Notes: generated from the letters alone by a model not told the origin. DNA of 64,000 nucleotides from Bin5 sp022821545 (GCA_963664085.2 CAXXLO010000002.1:2170001-2234000); one strand, 5' to 3'. Positions 16,647 through 25,297 are shown, numbered from the stretch's first letter. Numbers and translations: made by a program.

Positions 16647-17915
16647 ATGACCGCCAACCCCACTTCACAGGCCGCCGTCGGCTATTCCGACCTGCTCCGC
16701 AACAACCGCAACTTCCGTTACCTCTGGTTCGGTCAGATCGTCAGCCTGCTCGGCGATTGGTTCAATCTCGTCGCCTCGGCCGCGCTCGTCGGCATGCTGA
16801 CGCAGTCCGGTCTCGCAGTCGGCTCGCTGTTCGTCGTGCGCATGCTCGCGCCCTTTCTCGTCAGCCCCATCGCCGGCGTTGTCGCCGACCGCTACAACCG
16901 CAAATACGTCCTGATCGCGGCCGACCTCATTCGGGCGGCGGTCGTCCTCGCCTTCCTGCTCGTGCGCAACCCCGGCGACGTCTGGCTCCTCTACACGCTG
17001 ACAGCCGTGCAGATGGCCATGAGCGGCTTTTTCGATCCCGCCCATACCGCCATCCTGCCCGACATCTCCACCCGGCGCGAACTCGGCGCCGTGAACGCGC
17101 TCAGCTCCGCCACCTGGTCGGTGATGCTCGCCCTCGGCGCCGCGCTGGGCGGCCTCTTCTCCGGCATCTTTGGCATGTATCCCGCCTTCGTGCTCGACAC
17201 CTTCACCTTCCTGCTCTCGGCCGCGCTGCTCTCGCAGATCCGCATGCCCGCCAAGCTGGCATCCGCCGCCGCAGACAAGACGGTCGCCGCGGCCATGGGG
17301 CAGTACCTGCGCGGCCTGCGCTATCTGCGCGCCCATCCGGACGTCCTTGTCGTTGCCCTGCAGAAAGCGACGATGGCCCTCTTCCTCGCAACCGCTTTCC
17401 AGGTCATCCAGGTCGCGATTGCCCAGCAGGTCTTTACCGTCGGCCAGGGCGGCGGCATCAGTCTCGGTCTCATGTTCGGCATCACCGGCGTCGGCTCCGG
17501 CCTCGGCCCGATCGCCGCCCGCAAACTGACCGGCGACGACCCGCGCTCCTTGAAAGAGGCCATAGCATACGGCTATCTCCTCGCCATCGCCGGCATGATG
17601 GTCACGGCGCCGCTCCTGAGCCTGCCCATGGTGCTCCTCGGCTCCTTCGTCCGCTCCATCGGCAGCGGCATCATCTGGGTCTTTTCAACCCATCTTCTCC
17701 TCCAAATGGCGCCGGACGAAGTGCGCGGCCGCGTCTTCGCCAGCGACTTCATGTTCTTCTACCTCGGCAGCGCAATGGCCTCCAGTATGGTCGGCGCCGC
17801 CCTCGACACCAGCCTCACCATCCCCTCGATTATCTGGTTCCTGGCCGCCCTGAGCGTTATTCCGACGGTGTTGTGGACTGTGTGGGTGGTGCGGGGGAGG
17901 CGGGAGGTGGTTTGA
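16647..17915 (+). CDS. Major facilitator superfamily transporter (EntS-like exporter)
   Basis: A 422-residue polytopic membrane protein with about 12 hydrophobic segments. It opens with NRNFRYLWFGQIVSLLGDWF, characteristic of the EntS/macrolide-efflux MFS branch, and has the MFS motif A in VVADRYNRKYVL (loop 2-3). The C-terminal half contains PDEVRGRVFASDFMF. Such proteins usually export siderophores or drugs. It starts 13 bases after the isomerase-like gene without a clear ribosome-binding site, suggesting coupling. It closes the catabolic block; base composition changes just downstream. Confidence 0.85.
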   Translation: MTANPTSQAAVGYSDLLRNNRNFRYLWFGQIVSLLGDWFNLVASAALVGMLTQSGLAVGSLFVVRMLAPFLVSPIAGVVADRYNRKYVLIAADLIRAAVVLAFLLVRNPGDVWLLYTLTAVQMAMSGFFDPAHTAILPDISTRRELGAVNALSSATWSVMLALGAALGGLFSGIFGMYPAFVLDTFTFLLSAALLSQIRMPAKLASAAADKTVAAAMGQYLRGLRYLRAHPDVLVVALQKATMALFLATAFQVIQVAIAQQVFTVGQGGGISLGLMFGITGVGSGLGPIAARKLTGDDPRSLKEAIAYGYLLAIAGMMVTAPLLSLPMVLLGSFVRSIGSGIIWVFSTHLLLQMAPDEVRGRVFASDFMFFYLGSAMASSMVGAALDTSLTIPSIIWFLAALSVIPTVLWTVWVVRGRREVV

Positions 17916-18137
17916 GCGTGTGGGATCGGATAGGAAGCGCTGGCAGGAATTGGGTGTATCCCAAATTATTGTACGTCAAGTGGGTCTTTTTCAATGACCA
18001 GACCGAAGTCACCTCTGGTCAGATGAAACTCTCAAAAAATCTGAGATGCACCCGCAGGAATTTGTTTGCGAGCTTAATCTTGCCGTATTTTTGTGCTACA
18101 ATTTGAGTATCTGGCCTTCTTTATGAACCGGAGAAAC
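17916..18137. other. Gene-free junction with inverted repeat at a compositional border
   Basis: No gene is visible here. TGACCAGA (17995-18002) and TCTGGTCA (18014-18021) form a perfect 8-bp stem with an 11-base loop and no T-run. A -10-like TACAAT lies at 18097-18102 without a good -35. From about 17.93 kb the DNA becomes visibly less GC-rich, consistent with the left edge of an acquired segment. Confidence 0.55.
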
Positions 18138-18629
18138 ATGAGATTGTCCAAAGACTTTTGGTTGCCACTTGGCAAATACGTTTGGCTCGTTTTACTTGCG
18201 TTGGTAGTAGTCGGGATATTGATTTCCTTCTGGTACGTAGCAGACGAGCGGGATTTTACGTCCTTGGAGAGTTACTTTCTGCAAGTTTTTGTCGCATTCG
18301 TTGGGGTTGCCGGTTCGTTTTACTCCGGCCGTCAGTCGGCGCGAGAGGCGGCTAGAGAGGTTGTCAATACACACGCTCGATCTGCATTTCGGCTCCTTCT
18401 GTCTCTGCGGTCGGGTCTTACCCACTTATCATTCATTATTGGGTCATCGCAAGATTCTGTATCAAGTGAGGATTACGAGAAAATACTTGCCGAACTTAAA
18501 GGGGTAGTGTACATGCAGCAACTAATGGTGGTTGATGCGCTAGGAGGATGGGAGGATATAACCCCAGAGGAAATGGAAAGACTTAAGGAGAGACTCTCAG
18601 CTCAAGAAACAACGGAGGTTGAAGAATGA
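18138..18629 (+). CDS. Hypothetical membrane-anchored protein
   Basis: A 163-residue protein of unknown function. A single strong transmembrane helix lies at about residues 13-33 (KYVWLVLLALVVVGILISFW), with a second weaker hydrophobic stretch at 45-62, followed by a charged, helical, cytoplasmic-looking tail rich in Glu. The start at 18138 has GGAG just upstream; 18123 is an alternative ATG. The stop overlaps the next gene's start by 4 bases (ATGA), so the two are translationally coupled and probably act together. Codon use is more AT-rich than in the preceding genes, pointing to transfer. Confidence 0.65.
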   Translation: MRLSKDFWLPLGKYVWLVLLALVVVGILISFWYVADERDFTSLESYFLQVFVAFVGVAGSFYSGRQSAREAAREVVNTHARSAFRLLLSLRSGLTHLSFIIGSSQDSVSSEDYEKILAELKGVVYMQQLMVVDALGGWEDITPEEMERLKERLSAQETTEVEE

Positions 18630-19081
18630 CAGAACCGATTCGTGGCAAAGTAGCACAAGTGATCAACTCCCGGGAAATTGCAATCAACGTAGGCTCTGCA
18701 GCCGGAGTTGTCAAAGGCATGTATTTTGATGTTTTGGCAACACCTAAGGACATCAGAGACCCTGATACGGATGAAGTGTTGGGAGCTATAGATCGCAAAA
18801 AGGTTAGAGTACAGGTTTCAGATGTCCAAGGAAAGTTTTCTGTGGCAACTACATACCGCAAGAAGCGTGTGAACACTGGTGGTGTAGGGTATCTGAGTTA
18901 CCCCAGCGGCATGTCAGATCTCCTCAAGCCACCTAATTGGGTAACAAAGTATGAAACTTTGAAGACAGAAGAAAAGACTTGGGAGGATCTTGACGAAGAA
19001 GAGAGCTATGTGAATATTGGCGATATAGTCGTTCAAGTCATCAAAGAATTGGATACTGAACAGGAGAGCACGAGCCCATAA
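18626..19081 (+). CDS. Hypothetical protein with FlgT-C-like beta-rich domain
   Basis: A 151-residue protein without signal peptide. The pattern GKVAQVINSREIAINVGSAAG, VVKGMYFDVL and a later VNIGDIVVQVI, an OB/beta-barrel-like module, resembles the C-terminal domain of flagellar assembly protein T and related bacterial proteins paired with membrane partners. No flagellar genes are nearby, so a flagellar role is unlikely. It overlaps the upstream membrane-protein gene by 4 bases. The function of the pair is unknown to me; a membrane sensor or effector module is one possibility. Confidence 0.6.
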   Translation: MTEPIRGKVAQVINSREIAINVGSAAGVVKGMYFDVLATPKDIRDPDTDEVLGAIDRKKVRVQVSDVQGKFSVATTYRKKRVNTGGVGYLSYPSGMSDLLKPPNWVTKYETLKTEEKTWEDLDEEESYVNIGDIVVQVIKELDTEQESTSP

Positions 19082-19175
19082 CTTCTCCTATGCACGACTG
19101 TTTCCCTGAACTTCCTCGTCCCATTTGAACTCAGACTCATAGTACCCGATGCCTCGCCTTTAGGGAAACCTACAC

Positions 19176-19421
19176 GTGGAAAGCATTTGCTTTCGTGAAG
19201 CCGTGCCCACTACGGAAGTTACAACTGATGAACAAGATAACGTGCGGCAACAGGAGTCAGTCCAACTGCCAGAACCACGGAACGACATTCTGAAAATACT
19301 GTCCGAAGAATCGAGTGTTCCGGAGACCGCACTGCTGAGAGAAGCCGCGCTTGCCGAAGACTGGAACTGTCCCGCGGAGGACTTGGCATGTTCGCATTTG
19401 CGGCAGGTGCAGTCGTCTTAG
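19176..19421 (+). pseudogene. Degenerate antitoxin-like remnant
   Basis: An 81-codon frame from GTG. Its end, LLREAALAEDWNCPAEDLAC, resembles the C-terminus of a common antitoxin type that typically ends in an 'EAALAEDWNRPEEDEAW'-like segment (recalled pattern). The N-terminal part shows no DNA-binding fold I can recognise. Its 3' end overlaps a short toxin-like frame. I read it as decayed; a functional small antitoxin cannot be excluded. Confidence 0.4.
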
Positions 19422-19486
19422 AGCCGTCCCAACAACCTGAGTTCCTCCTAGGCGAAATCAGGTGTTCAGACGATACTGGCAGATAA
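19388..19486 (+). pseudogene. Truncated toxin-like start (PemK/MazF-like beginning)
   Basis: A 32-codon frame beginning MFAFAAGAVVL, similar to the first strand of PemK/MazF-type toxins (FxxGDVVLVxFPF). The similarity ends at once and the frame stops at 19484-19486. It overlaps the antitoxin-like remnant by 34 bases, in the order and overlap typical of such pairs. Only a remnant at best. Confidence 0.3.
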
Positions 19487-19496
19487 CTTCGTTGAA

Positions 19497-20738
19497 ATGT
19501 TCCACTGGATAGCTGCAATGTTTGACAGCCTCTCCGAACTAATCGAGAAAATCCATCTCGGCGAAGACTCAACCATCGAGTTCAAGCGACAGTTGCCGCG
19601 CAGGGACAGTCTCGCCGATGAGATCGCCGCGTTCGCCAACGCCAGAGGCGGCGTGATACTGATCGGTGTGGATGATCATGGCGATATTGTCGGTCTTGAC
19701 CAACACAACCTGGACCAGGCCGAAAAGACAGTGGTCGAAATCTGCCGGGACAGCGTCGAACCCCAAGTCTCCATTTTCACTGAAAAGCTGCGGTTCGATG
19801 GGAAAATCCTCCTCAAATTGGATATCTCCCGCAGCCTGTTCGTCCACAGAAGCCCCGGCGGTTACTTTACTCGCCAGGGCAGCAGCAAACGCGTAATGCC
19901 AACCGACCAACTGGCCCCCCTGCTTCAGAGCCGTTCACAGGCGCGGATTATATCGTTCGACGAACAGGTCGTGCCGAATACAACCGGAGACACTCTCCGC
20001 AAGGACCATTATCAACGCTTTATCAGAGAGGGAGCCGCCGAGAGCGAGGTCGAAGACCTGCTGCAGAAGAGGCGCCTCCTTGTCAGAGACGGACCAGTGT
20101 TCCGCGCCTCCGTCGCCGGCCTGCTGATGTGCCACGACAGGCCCGACGACTTCCTCTACAACAGCTTCATCCAGGCCGTCTTCTATCGCGGCAAAACAAT
20201 GGACGCCAACTACCAGATCGACGCCAAGGATTTCAGGGGACCGCTGGACCGGCAGGTCATGGATGCCTACAAGTTCGTGGAAAGATACAATCAGGTCTCC
20301 GCCCGTAAAGACATTGGCAGAACGGAACGACCGCAATACAGCATGAGAGCAGTCTTCGAAGCCCTGGTCAATGCGGTCGTACATAGAGACTACTCAAGGA
20401 CCGCCTCGAAAATCCGCCTCTTCATGTTCGCCGACAGGCTGGAACTGATTTCACCGGGCGCGCTGGCAAACACGCTGACCGTCGAACGGCTGCGCTACGG
20501 CCAGGCAACCCGCAACGAGCTGCTGGCCCGCCTGCTGTCCGAAATCTCGGTTGAAGACAACGTCGGCAGACAGGTAGCCAGACGATACTTCCTGGAGCGG
20601 CGGGGAGAAGGTGTGGGCATCATTCTGGACGAAAGCGCGGCGCTGAGCGGCAAAGCTCCAATATATGAACAGATAGACGAAACTCTGCACCTCACCATCT
20701 TCGCCGCAAAGTCCCTGCAGGAAGAGCGGCAGCCGTAA
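19497..20738 (+). CDS. AlbA_2/Schlafen-like domain ATP-binding protein
   Basis: A 413-residue protein. Residues about 18-130 match the AlbA_2 (Schlafen-like) domain: STIEFKRQL, then FANARGGVILIGVDDHGDIVG. Residues about 280-380 look like the HATPase_c_4 module: RAVFEALVNAVVHRDYS, then LFMFADRLELISPGAL. Proteins of this architecture are often annotated as transcriptional regulators or putative DNA helicases; several members sit in defence or mobile contexts, so the cellular role is uncertain. The start at 19497 is 10 bases past the toxin-like remnant; 19518 is an alternative ATG. Confidence 0.75.
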   Translation: MFHWIAAMFDSLSELIEKIHLGEDSTIEFKRQLPRRDSLADEIAAFANARGGVILIGVDDHGDIVGLDQHNLDQAEKTVVEICRDSVEPQVSIFTEKLRFDGKILLKLDISRSLFVHRSPGGYFTRQGSSKRVMPTDQLAPLLQSRSQARIISFDEQVVPNTTGDTLRKDHYQRFIREGAAESEVEDLLQKRRLLVRDGPVFRASVAGLLMCHDRPDDFLYNSFIQAVFYRGKTMDANYQIDAKDFRGPLDRQVMDAYKFVERYNQVSARKDIGRTERPQYSMRAVFEALVNAVVHRDYSRTASKIRLFMFADRLELISPGALANTLTVERLRYGQATRNELLARLLSEISVEDNVGRQVARRYFLERRGEGVGIILDESAALSGKAPIYEQIDETLHLTIFAAKSLQEERQP

Positions 20739-20761
20739 CGCCTTTGCTCGCCCTATCTACA

Positions 20762-20815
20762 ACTGAACGCCACCCACTGAACGCTATCCACTGACCACCG
20801 GCCACTGATCACTGG
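20762..20815. repeat. 14-bp tandem array before the 20825 gene, four copies
   Basis: Units start at 20762, 20776, 20790 and 20804, each beginning ACTGA (for example ACTGAACGCTATCC). The array ends 9 bases before the ATG at 20825 and so fills the short intergenic leader. Confidence 0.85.
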
Positions 20816-20824
20816 AGCCCCACC

Positions 20825-21961
20825 ATGAAAATCACCGACGTCAAACTCCACACTCTCCAACACCCAACCCTCACCCAGAGCCGCCACCGCCTCATACAGG
20901 TGCCCGGCCTGCGCCGCATCCAGTACACGCATGCCGGCCTGCCCACCGACACGCCCATGCAATCGCACATCCTCGAAGTGGAAACCGACGAAGGCGTCAC
21001 CGGCCGCATCGCGCCCACCTCCATCAACAAGTATCAGCTCGATATCCTCAAGACCCACGCCATCGGCGAAAGCCCCTTCGCCCGCGAACGGCTCTTCCAG
21101 ATGCTGCACAAGGGCACGCGCTGGGTCTACCAGGAGCCCGGCTGGTTCGGCGAATTCGACAACTGCCTCTGGGACATCTTCGGCAAGACCGCCGGCCTGC
21201 CCGTCTACGCCCTCATCGGCCGCGTGCGCGACCGTCTGCCCGTCTACCTCACCGCCGGCGACATGGATCTCCAGGGCTACCTCGACCACATCGACGGCGG
21301 CCGCGCCTTCGGCGTCAACGCCTACAAACTGCACACCTACAAGGGCGGCAGGGCCGACATTCCCCTCCTCACCGACGTTCGCAAAGCCGTCGGCGATGAC
21401 TACGACCTGCTAAACGATCCCGTCTGCTCATACAACCTGCGCGAAGCCATCGAAGTGGGCACGGCAATGGAGGAGCTCGACTACATCTGGCTCGAAGAGC
21501 CGATGCACGAGCAGAAAATGAACCAGTACCAGGAGCTGTGCAGCACGCTCACCATCCCCATCATGGCCACCGAGCGCCTCATGCACGACATGGACCTCAC
21601 CGCCCAGTGGCTGATCCAGGGCGCCACCGACCGCCTGCGCGCCCGCGCCACCTTCGGCCTCACGCAGGTCCTGAAACTGGCCCACTTCGCCGAACTGCAC
21701 GGCGCCAACGTCGAGATGAACGGCCCCGGCGGCCTCTACGGCCTCGTACACGCACATGCCGGCTGCTGCATCGACAACACCGACTTCTACGAGCTTCTCG
21801 GCCCGGCCAACCCCCAGCGGCTGCGCTCCGAGGGCGAAGAGTGGGGTCTCCTCAACGCGCCCCTCATCGAAGACGGCTGCATCGCGCCGCCCGACGGCCC
21901 CGGCTGGGGCGCAGTCTGGGACGAAGATCGCATCCGCTCGCTCACCATCGCCACTGACTGA
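20825..21961 (+). CDS. Divergent enolase-superfamily enzyme, tandem copy 1
   Basis: A 378-residue member of the mandelate racemase/muconate lactonizing family. The capping domain is followed by a barrel with the putative Mg2+ ligands Asp198 (LLNDPVC), Glu224 (WLEEPM) and a Glu in MATERL, spaced about 26-27 residues apart as usual. The position of the KxK base is Lys168-x-His170 (YKLHTY), so the second lysine is replaced by His. The late region (GATDRLRARATFGL, ELHGANVEMNGPG) lacks the usual QPD and second-lysine motifs. Function is therefore unassigned: dehydratase or racemase of a carboxylate. It is followed 14 bp later by a close paralogue. Confidence 0.8.
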   Translation: MKITDVKLHTLQHPTLTQSRHRLIQVPGLRRIQYTHAGLPTDTPMQSHILEVETDEGVTGRIAPTSINKYQLDILKTHAIGESPFARERLFQMLHKGTRWVYQEPGWFGEFDNCLWDIFGKTAGLPVYALIGRVRDRLPVYLTAGDMDLQGYLDHIDGGRAFGVNAYKLHTYKGGRADIPLLTDVRKAVGDDYDLLNDPVCSYNLREAIEVGTAMEELDYIWLEEPMHEQKMNQYQELCSTLTIPIMATERLMHDMDLTAQWLIQGATDRLRARATFGLTQVLKLAHFAELHGANVEMNGPGGLYGLVHAHAGCCIDNTDFYELLGPANPQRLRSEGEEWGLLNAPLIEDGCIAPPDGPGWGAVWDEDRIRSLTIATD

Positions 21962-21975
21962 AAACTGCCCTTCCC

Positions 21976-23112
21976 ATGAAAATTACCGCCATCAAGCTCC
22001 ACACACTCGAACATCCAACTCTCACCCAGGCCGGGTACCGGCTGAAACAGACGTCCGGCCTGCGCCGCATTCAGTACACACATATCCCCCTGTCCACCAC
22101 CACCCCCATGCAGATGCAGATCCTCGACGTGGAAACCGACGAGGGCATCACCGGCCGCATCGCCCCCGCCTCCATCACAAAACACCAGCTCGACATCCTC
22201 AAGACCCACGCCGTCGGCGAAAGCCCCTTCGCCCGCGAACGGCTCTTTCAGATGCTGCACAAAGGCACGCGCTGGGTCTACCAGGAGCCCGGCTGGTTTG
22301 GCGACTTCGACAACTGCCTCTGGGACATCGCCGGCAAAGCCGCCGGCCTGCCCGTCTACGCCCTCGCCGGCCGCGTGCGCGACCGCCTGCCCGTCTATCT
22401 CACCGACCACGAGCTGACCCCGCAGGGCTATCTCGATCACATCGAGCGCGGCCGCGCCTTCGGCGTCAACGCCTACAAGCTGCACACCTACAGGGGCGGC
22501 AAGGCCGATATCCCCCTGCTCACCGAGATACGCGAAGCCGTGGGCGGCGACTACGACCTGCTCAACGATCCCGTCTGCTCATACAGCCTGCGCGAAGCGA
22601 TCGAGGTGGGCACGGCGATGGAGGCGTTGGACTACGTCTGGCTCGAAGAGCCGATGCACGAACAGAAGATGAGTCTATACCAGGAGCTGTGCCGCACGCT
22701 CACCATCCCCGTCATGGCCACCGAGCGGCTCTGCCACGACATGGACCTCTCCGCCCAGTGGCTGATCCAGGGCGCCACCGACCGGCTGCGCGCACGGACA
22801 GGCCATGGCCTCACCCTGGCGCTCAAGCTGGCCCACTTCGCCGAACTGCACGGCGCCAACGTCGAACTTCACGGTCCCGGCCATCTCTACGGGATCGGGC
22901 ACGCCAGCGCCGGCTGCTGCATCGACAACACCGACTTTTTCGAACTCTTCGGCGCATCCGGCCCTCGCGACCTGCGCGCCGAGGGCGAGGAGTGGGGTCT
23001 CCTCAACGCGCCCCTGATCGAAGACGGCTGCATCGCGCCGCCCGACGGCCCCGGCTGGGGCGCAGTCTGGGACGAAGATCGCATCCGCTCGCTGACTGTG
23101 GCTACCGATTGA
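21976..23112 (+). CDS. Divergent enolase-superfamily enzyme, tandem copy 2
   Basis: A 378-residue paralogue of the preceding gene, identical in length and largely collinear. It keeps the same putative metal ligands (LLNDPVC, WLEEPM, MATERL) and the same YKLHTY base motif. The differences cluster in the first 60 residues and around the substrate loop (residues 140-150 and 265-300). The last ~100 bases of the two genes are almost identical in DNA, suggesting recent duplication or gene conversion. Separate substrate preferences are plausible. Both copies look intact. Confidence 0.8.
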   Translation: MKITAIKLHTLEHPTLTQAGYRLKQTSGLRRIQYTHIPLSTTTPMQMQILDVETDEGITGRIAPASITKHQLDILKTHAVGESPFARERLFQMLHKGTRWVYQEPGWFGDFDNCLWDIAGKAAGLPVYALAGRVRDRLPVYLTDHELTPQGYLDHIERGRAFGVNAYKLHTYRGGKADIPLLTEIREAVGGDYDLLNDPVCSYSLREAIEVGTAMEALDYVWLEEPMHEQKMSLYQELCRTLTIPVMATERLCHDMDLSAQWLIQGATDRLRARTGHGLTLALKLAHFAELHGANVELHGPGHLYGIGHASAGCCIDNTDFFELFGASGPRDLRAEGEEWGLLNAPLIEDGCIAPPDGPGWGAVWDEDRIRSLTVATD

Positions 23113-23164
23113 CGTACACGCGTCTTGAGGTTCAGCGCAGCCGAAACGGACCAGGCAGTTATGC

Positions 23165-23170
23165 TATAAT
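23165..23170 (+). promoter_or_regulatory. Possible -10 element upstream of the 23202 gene
   Basis: A perfect TATAAT in the context TGCTATAATTG lies 31 bases before the ATG. No convincing -35 hexamer is visible, so it might be an extended -10 type promoter. Confidence 0.4.
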
Positions 23171-23201
23171 TGCGGTGAAACAACGGTAAGGTAAGGGGTG
23201 A

Positions 23202-23420
23202 ATGGATTCAAATATGCGCAAAGACTTCATTGAAAGCTTTGGCAAGTTGGAAGAGTTGGACCGTTCATTTGATCTGCGCTTCTGGCAGGCGCAAACGCCT
23301 CAGGCGCGCCTCGACGCCACATGGGGACTAATCGTACACTACGCCAAAGTAAAAGGTCTTGATGTTCGCCAACTCCGACTTCAACGATCTGTTGAGAATT
23401 TTCAACGCCAGAAGCGTTAA
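23202..23420 (+). CDS. Small partner protein of a nucleotidyltransferase (antitoxin-like pair)
   Basis: A 72-residue protein, helical and charged, with the pattern FGKLEELDRSFDLRFWQAQTP and ending LRLQRSVENFQRQKR. Small proteins like this are commonly encoded just upstream of a nucleotidyltransferase-fold (AbiEii/MNT-type) gene. That is the arrangement here, except that the second gene is truncated. AAGGGG just before the ATG supports the start. It probably has no functional partner left at this locus. Confidence 0.6.
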   Translation: MDSNMRKDFIESFGKLEELDRSFDLRFWQAQTPQARLDATWGLIVHYAKVKGLDVRQLRLQRSVENFQRQKR

Positions 23421-23508
23421 GTATCTGGTCATCGGTGGCTATGCAGTAATCCAGTACACCGAACCTCGTTTTACGCAGGAAGGTACAGGAGTCTCGTTTG
23501 AATCTTCG
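23362..23508 (+). pseudogene. Truncated nucleotidyltransferase (AbiEii/MNT-like) remnant
   Basis: From the ATG at 23362 (AAAGG upstream) the frame encodes about 40 residues of a nucleotidyltransferase-fold N-terminus: LLRIFNARSVKYLVIGGYAV followed by IQYTEPRFTQ. Similarity ends exactly before the expected catalytic Asp-x-Asp segment (usually KDLDxW), after which the frame runs into the antisense of the convergent oxidoreductase gene. The gene has lost its catalytic part. It overlaps the 72-residue gene by 59 bases. Confidence 0.7.
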
Positions 23509-24402
23509 TTACCCACTCAAATGCGGCAGCACCGTCGCCGCGAACAGATAAGACCCCTCTACACGCGGCGAATCCGCGATATTGACCGTCAGCCGCCCTG
23601 CCCCCTGTGCCACGATCCGCAACAGCGCATCCGTCACCTGCGCCGGCGTTCCCTCAATCGTGCCCTCGCCCGAAGGCCGCACGTCGGGGTCCTCTTTCAG
23701 CCGCTGCAGCTCACCCTCGTTCTCGGCGATCAGCACGCTCACGTGCATCACCTGTAGAATCTCGTCGTACTCCCGCCCCACCGCGCGGCAATGCTCCTGC
23801 AGCACAGACTGCTTGTGCGCATACATCTCGACGTCGCTGCACACCCAGTTCCACCAGTCCGCATGCTCCGCCACCACCCGCAGCAGATACCTCTCCCCGC
23901 CGCCCCCGACCATGATTGGCGGCACGATTTCCGGTTTCGGCTCACAGTACCCGTTCTCCAACTGGTAATGCTTGCCCGTGAAGTTGACCGGCGTATCCGT
24001 CCACATCGCCCGCAGAATCCGGATCGCCTCCGCCAGCTGCTCGATGCGACTCCTTGCCCCGGGAAACGGCCAGCCGTACCCCCGGTACTCCTCCTCATTC
24101 CAGCCCGCGCCGATCCCGATCACCACCCGCCCGCCGGAGAACGCCTGCGCCGTCGCCGCCATCTTCGCCAGGTGCGCCGGGTTGCGAAAACTGTTGCACA
24201 GCACATCGTGGCCCACCAGCTTGTCCGGGTAGCGCGCCAGCGCGTACACCGCCATCGTCCAGCCCTCGGCCACATTGTGCCCGTTGTACTGCACGTGATC
24301 CGGAAACCACAGCGAATCAAAAGGATGGATGATCTGATCGAGATAGGGGAAAAGTTCCGTTACGTGGCGGGACCACGTGTTGATGCCTACGGGGACGCCC
24401 AT
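23509..24402 (-). CDS. LLM-class F420/flavin-dependent oxidoreductase
   Basis: A 297-residue TIM-barrel oxidoreductase of the luciferase-like monooxygenase superfamily. Markers are DSLWFPDHVQY, GGRVVIGIGAGWNEEEYRGYG and PPIMVGGGGERYLLRVVAEHADWWN, the last being typical of F420-dependent members, which are common in Chloroflexota and Actinobacteria. The start at 24402 is chosen because GAGGAGG precedes this ATG; the open frame extends 50 codons further upstream without conservation. It converges on the nucleotidyltransferase remnant. Substrate unknown. The 262 bp between this gene and the cupin gene contains no other gene. Confidence 0.85.
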   Translation of the reverse strand: MGVPVGINTWSRHVTELFPYLDQIIHPFDSLWFPDHVQYNGHNVAEGWTMAVYALARYPDKLVGHDVLCNSFRNPAHLAKMAATAQAFSGGRVVIGIGAGWNEEEYRGYGWPFPGARSRIEQLAEAIRILRAMWTDTPVNFTGKHYQLENGYCEPKPEIVPPIMVGGGGERYLLRVVAEHADWWNWVCSDVEMYAHKQSVLQEHCRAVGREYDEILQVMHVSVLIAENEGELQRLKEDPDVRPSGEGTIEGTPAQVTDALLRIVAQGAGRLTVNIADSPRVEGSYLFAATVLPHLSG

Positions 24403-24664
24403 ACTTGCCTCCTCAGAGATGGGGCGCGCCGCGCCTTCACGGCGCCGAACGCGCCTTGGGTCAGCAAATGAGTCCTCTGCCGGCAGATTGCCCGCTCTGC
24501 CGGCTTGCATTTCATATCCGCTTCCACGACAATCATACCAGAGCAGGCGCAAACATCCCGTACCCGGCGCCGCACAGCGCCGCGCTTCACGACCTCTTCT
24601 CCCTCAGCGCTGCGGCGGGCCCAATCAAGCCTGCGCGACCTTCCCGTTATCTGGAGCGAATCCC

Positions 24665-25297
24665 ATGCCCTTCGAAGTCTATGATTTCCGCGACGTAAAC
24701 AAGAACGTACTGACGACCCCCGAGATCCGGGCGCGCCTCTATCACATGGCGCCGGGCCAGGTCGACAGGCTCCACAGCCATGACCTCGGCCACGAAATCT
24801 TCCTCATCCTCGAAGGCAAAGCCGAATTCATGATCGCGGGCCACACCGAAGTCCTCGAAGCCGGCCAGATGTGCGTCGCCCTCGCCGACGAAATCCACCA
24901 GGTGCGCAACCTGCTGCCCGACCGCCGCACCGTCATGTTTCTGTCCGTGACCCCCCACATCCAGCCCACGCACACCGGCCGCGACCCCGACGGCGCCGTC
25001 CACCCGCCCCAATTCCGCGCCAACAGCTTCTACGACGACGAGGACGACACGGGTCCTCTCGCAGACCGGCTCGACACCTTCGTGCGCGACGCCGATGCCC
25101 TCGCCGCCGAAGCCCGCCGCGCCGCCGGCGCCCACGCCCAACAGGCCGAAAACTGGCGCCAAGCCCACGCCGCTGACGACAAAGACGCAGCCGTCACCGC
25201 CCGCAACGCCATGTGGAACGCCGTCCGCAGCCTCCACACCAGGCTCTTCAAACTCGACCTTGCCTGGAACAGACTCGCCCCAAGAGCCGGCGAATAA
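24665..25297 (+). CDS. Cupin-domain protein with C-terminal helical extension
   Basis: A 210-residue protein. Residues about 15-105 form a cupin: motif 1 is RLHSHDLGHEIFLILEG, giving the His-x-His...Glu metal ligands, and motif 2 ALADEIHQVRN supplies the last His. Residues 125-210 are a charged, Ala-rich helical region, possibly for oligomerisation. Single-cupin proteins of this kind bind a metal and act as isomerases, dioxygenases or sugar-binding regulators; I cannot choose among them. The ATG at 24665 begins the conserved part; no strong ribosome-binding site. Confidence 0.75.
   Translation: MPFEVYDFRDVNKNVLTTPEIRARLYHMAPGQVDRLHSHDLGHEIFLILEGKAEFMIAGHTEVLEAGQMCVALADEIHQVRNLLPDRRTVMFLSVTPHIQPTHTGRDPDGAVHPPQFRANSFYDDEDDTGPLADRLDTFVRDADALAAEARRAAGAHAQQAENWRQAHAADDKDAAVTARNAMWNAVRSLHTRLFKLDLAWNRLAPRAGE

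Noticed and set aside
18138..19081. Flagellar function for the FlgT-C-like pair
   Set aside because: No flagellar genes are nearby, the N-terminal FlgT domains are absent, and similar beta domains occur in unrelated proteins.
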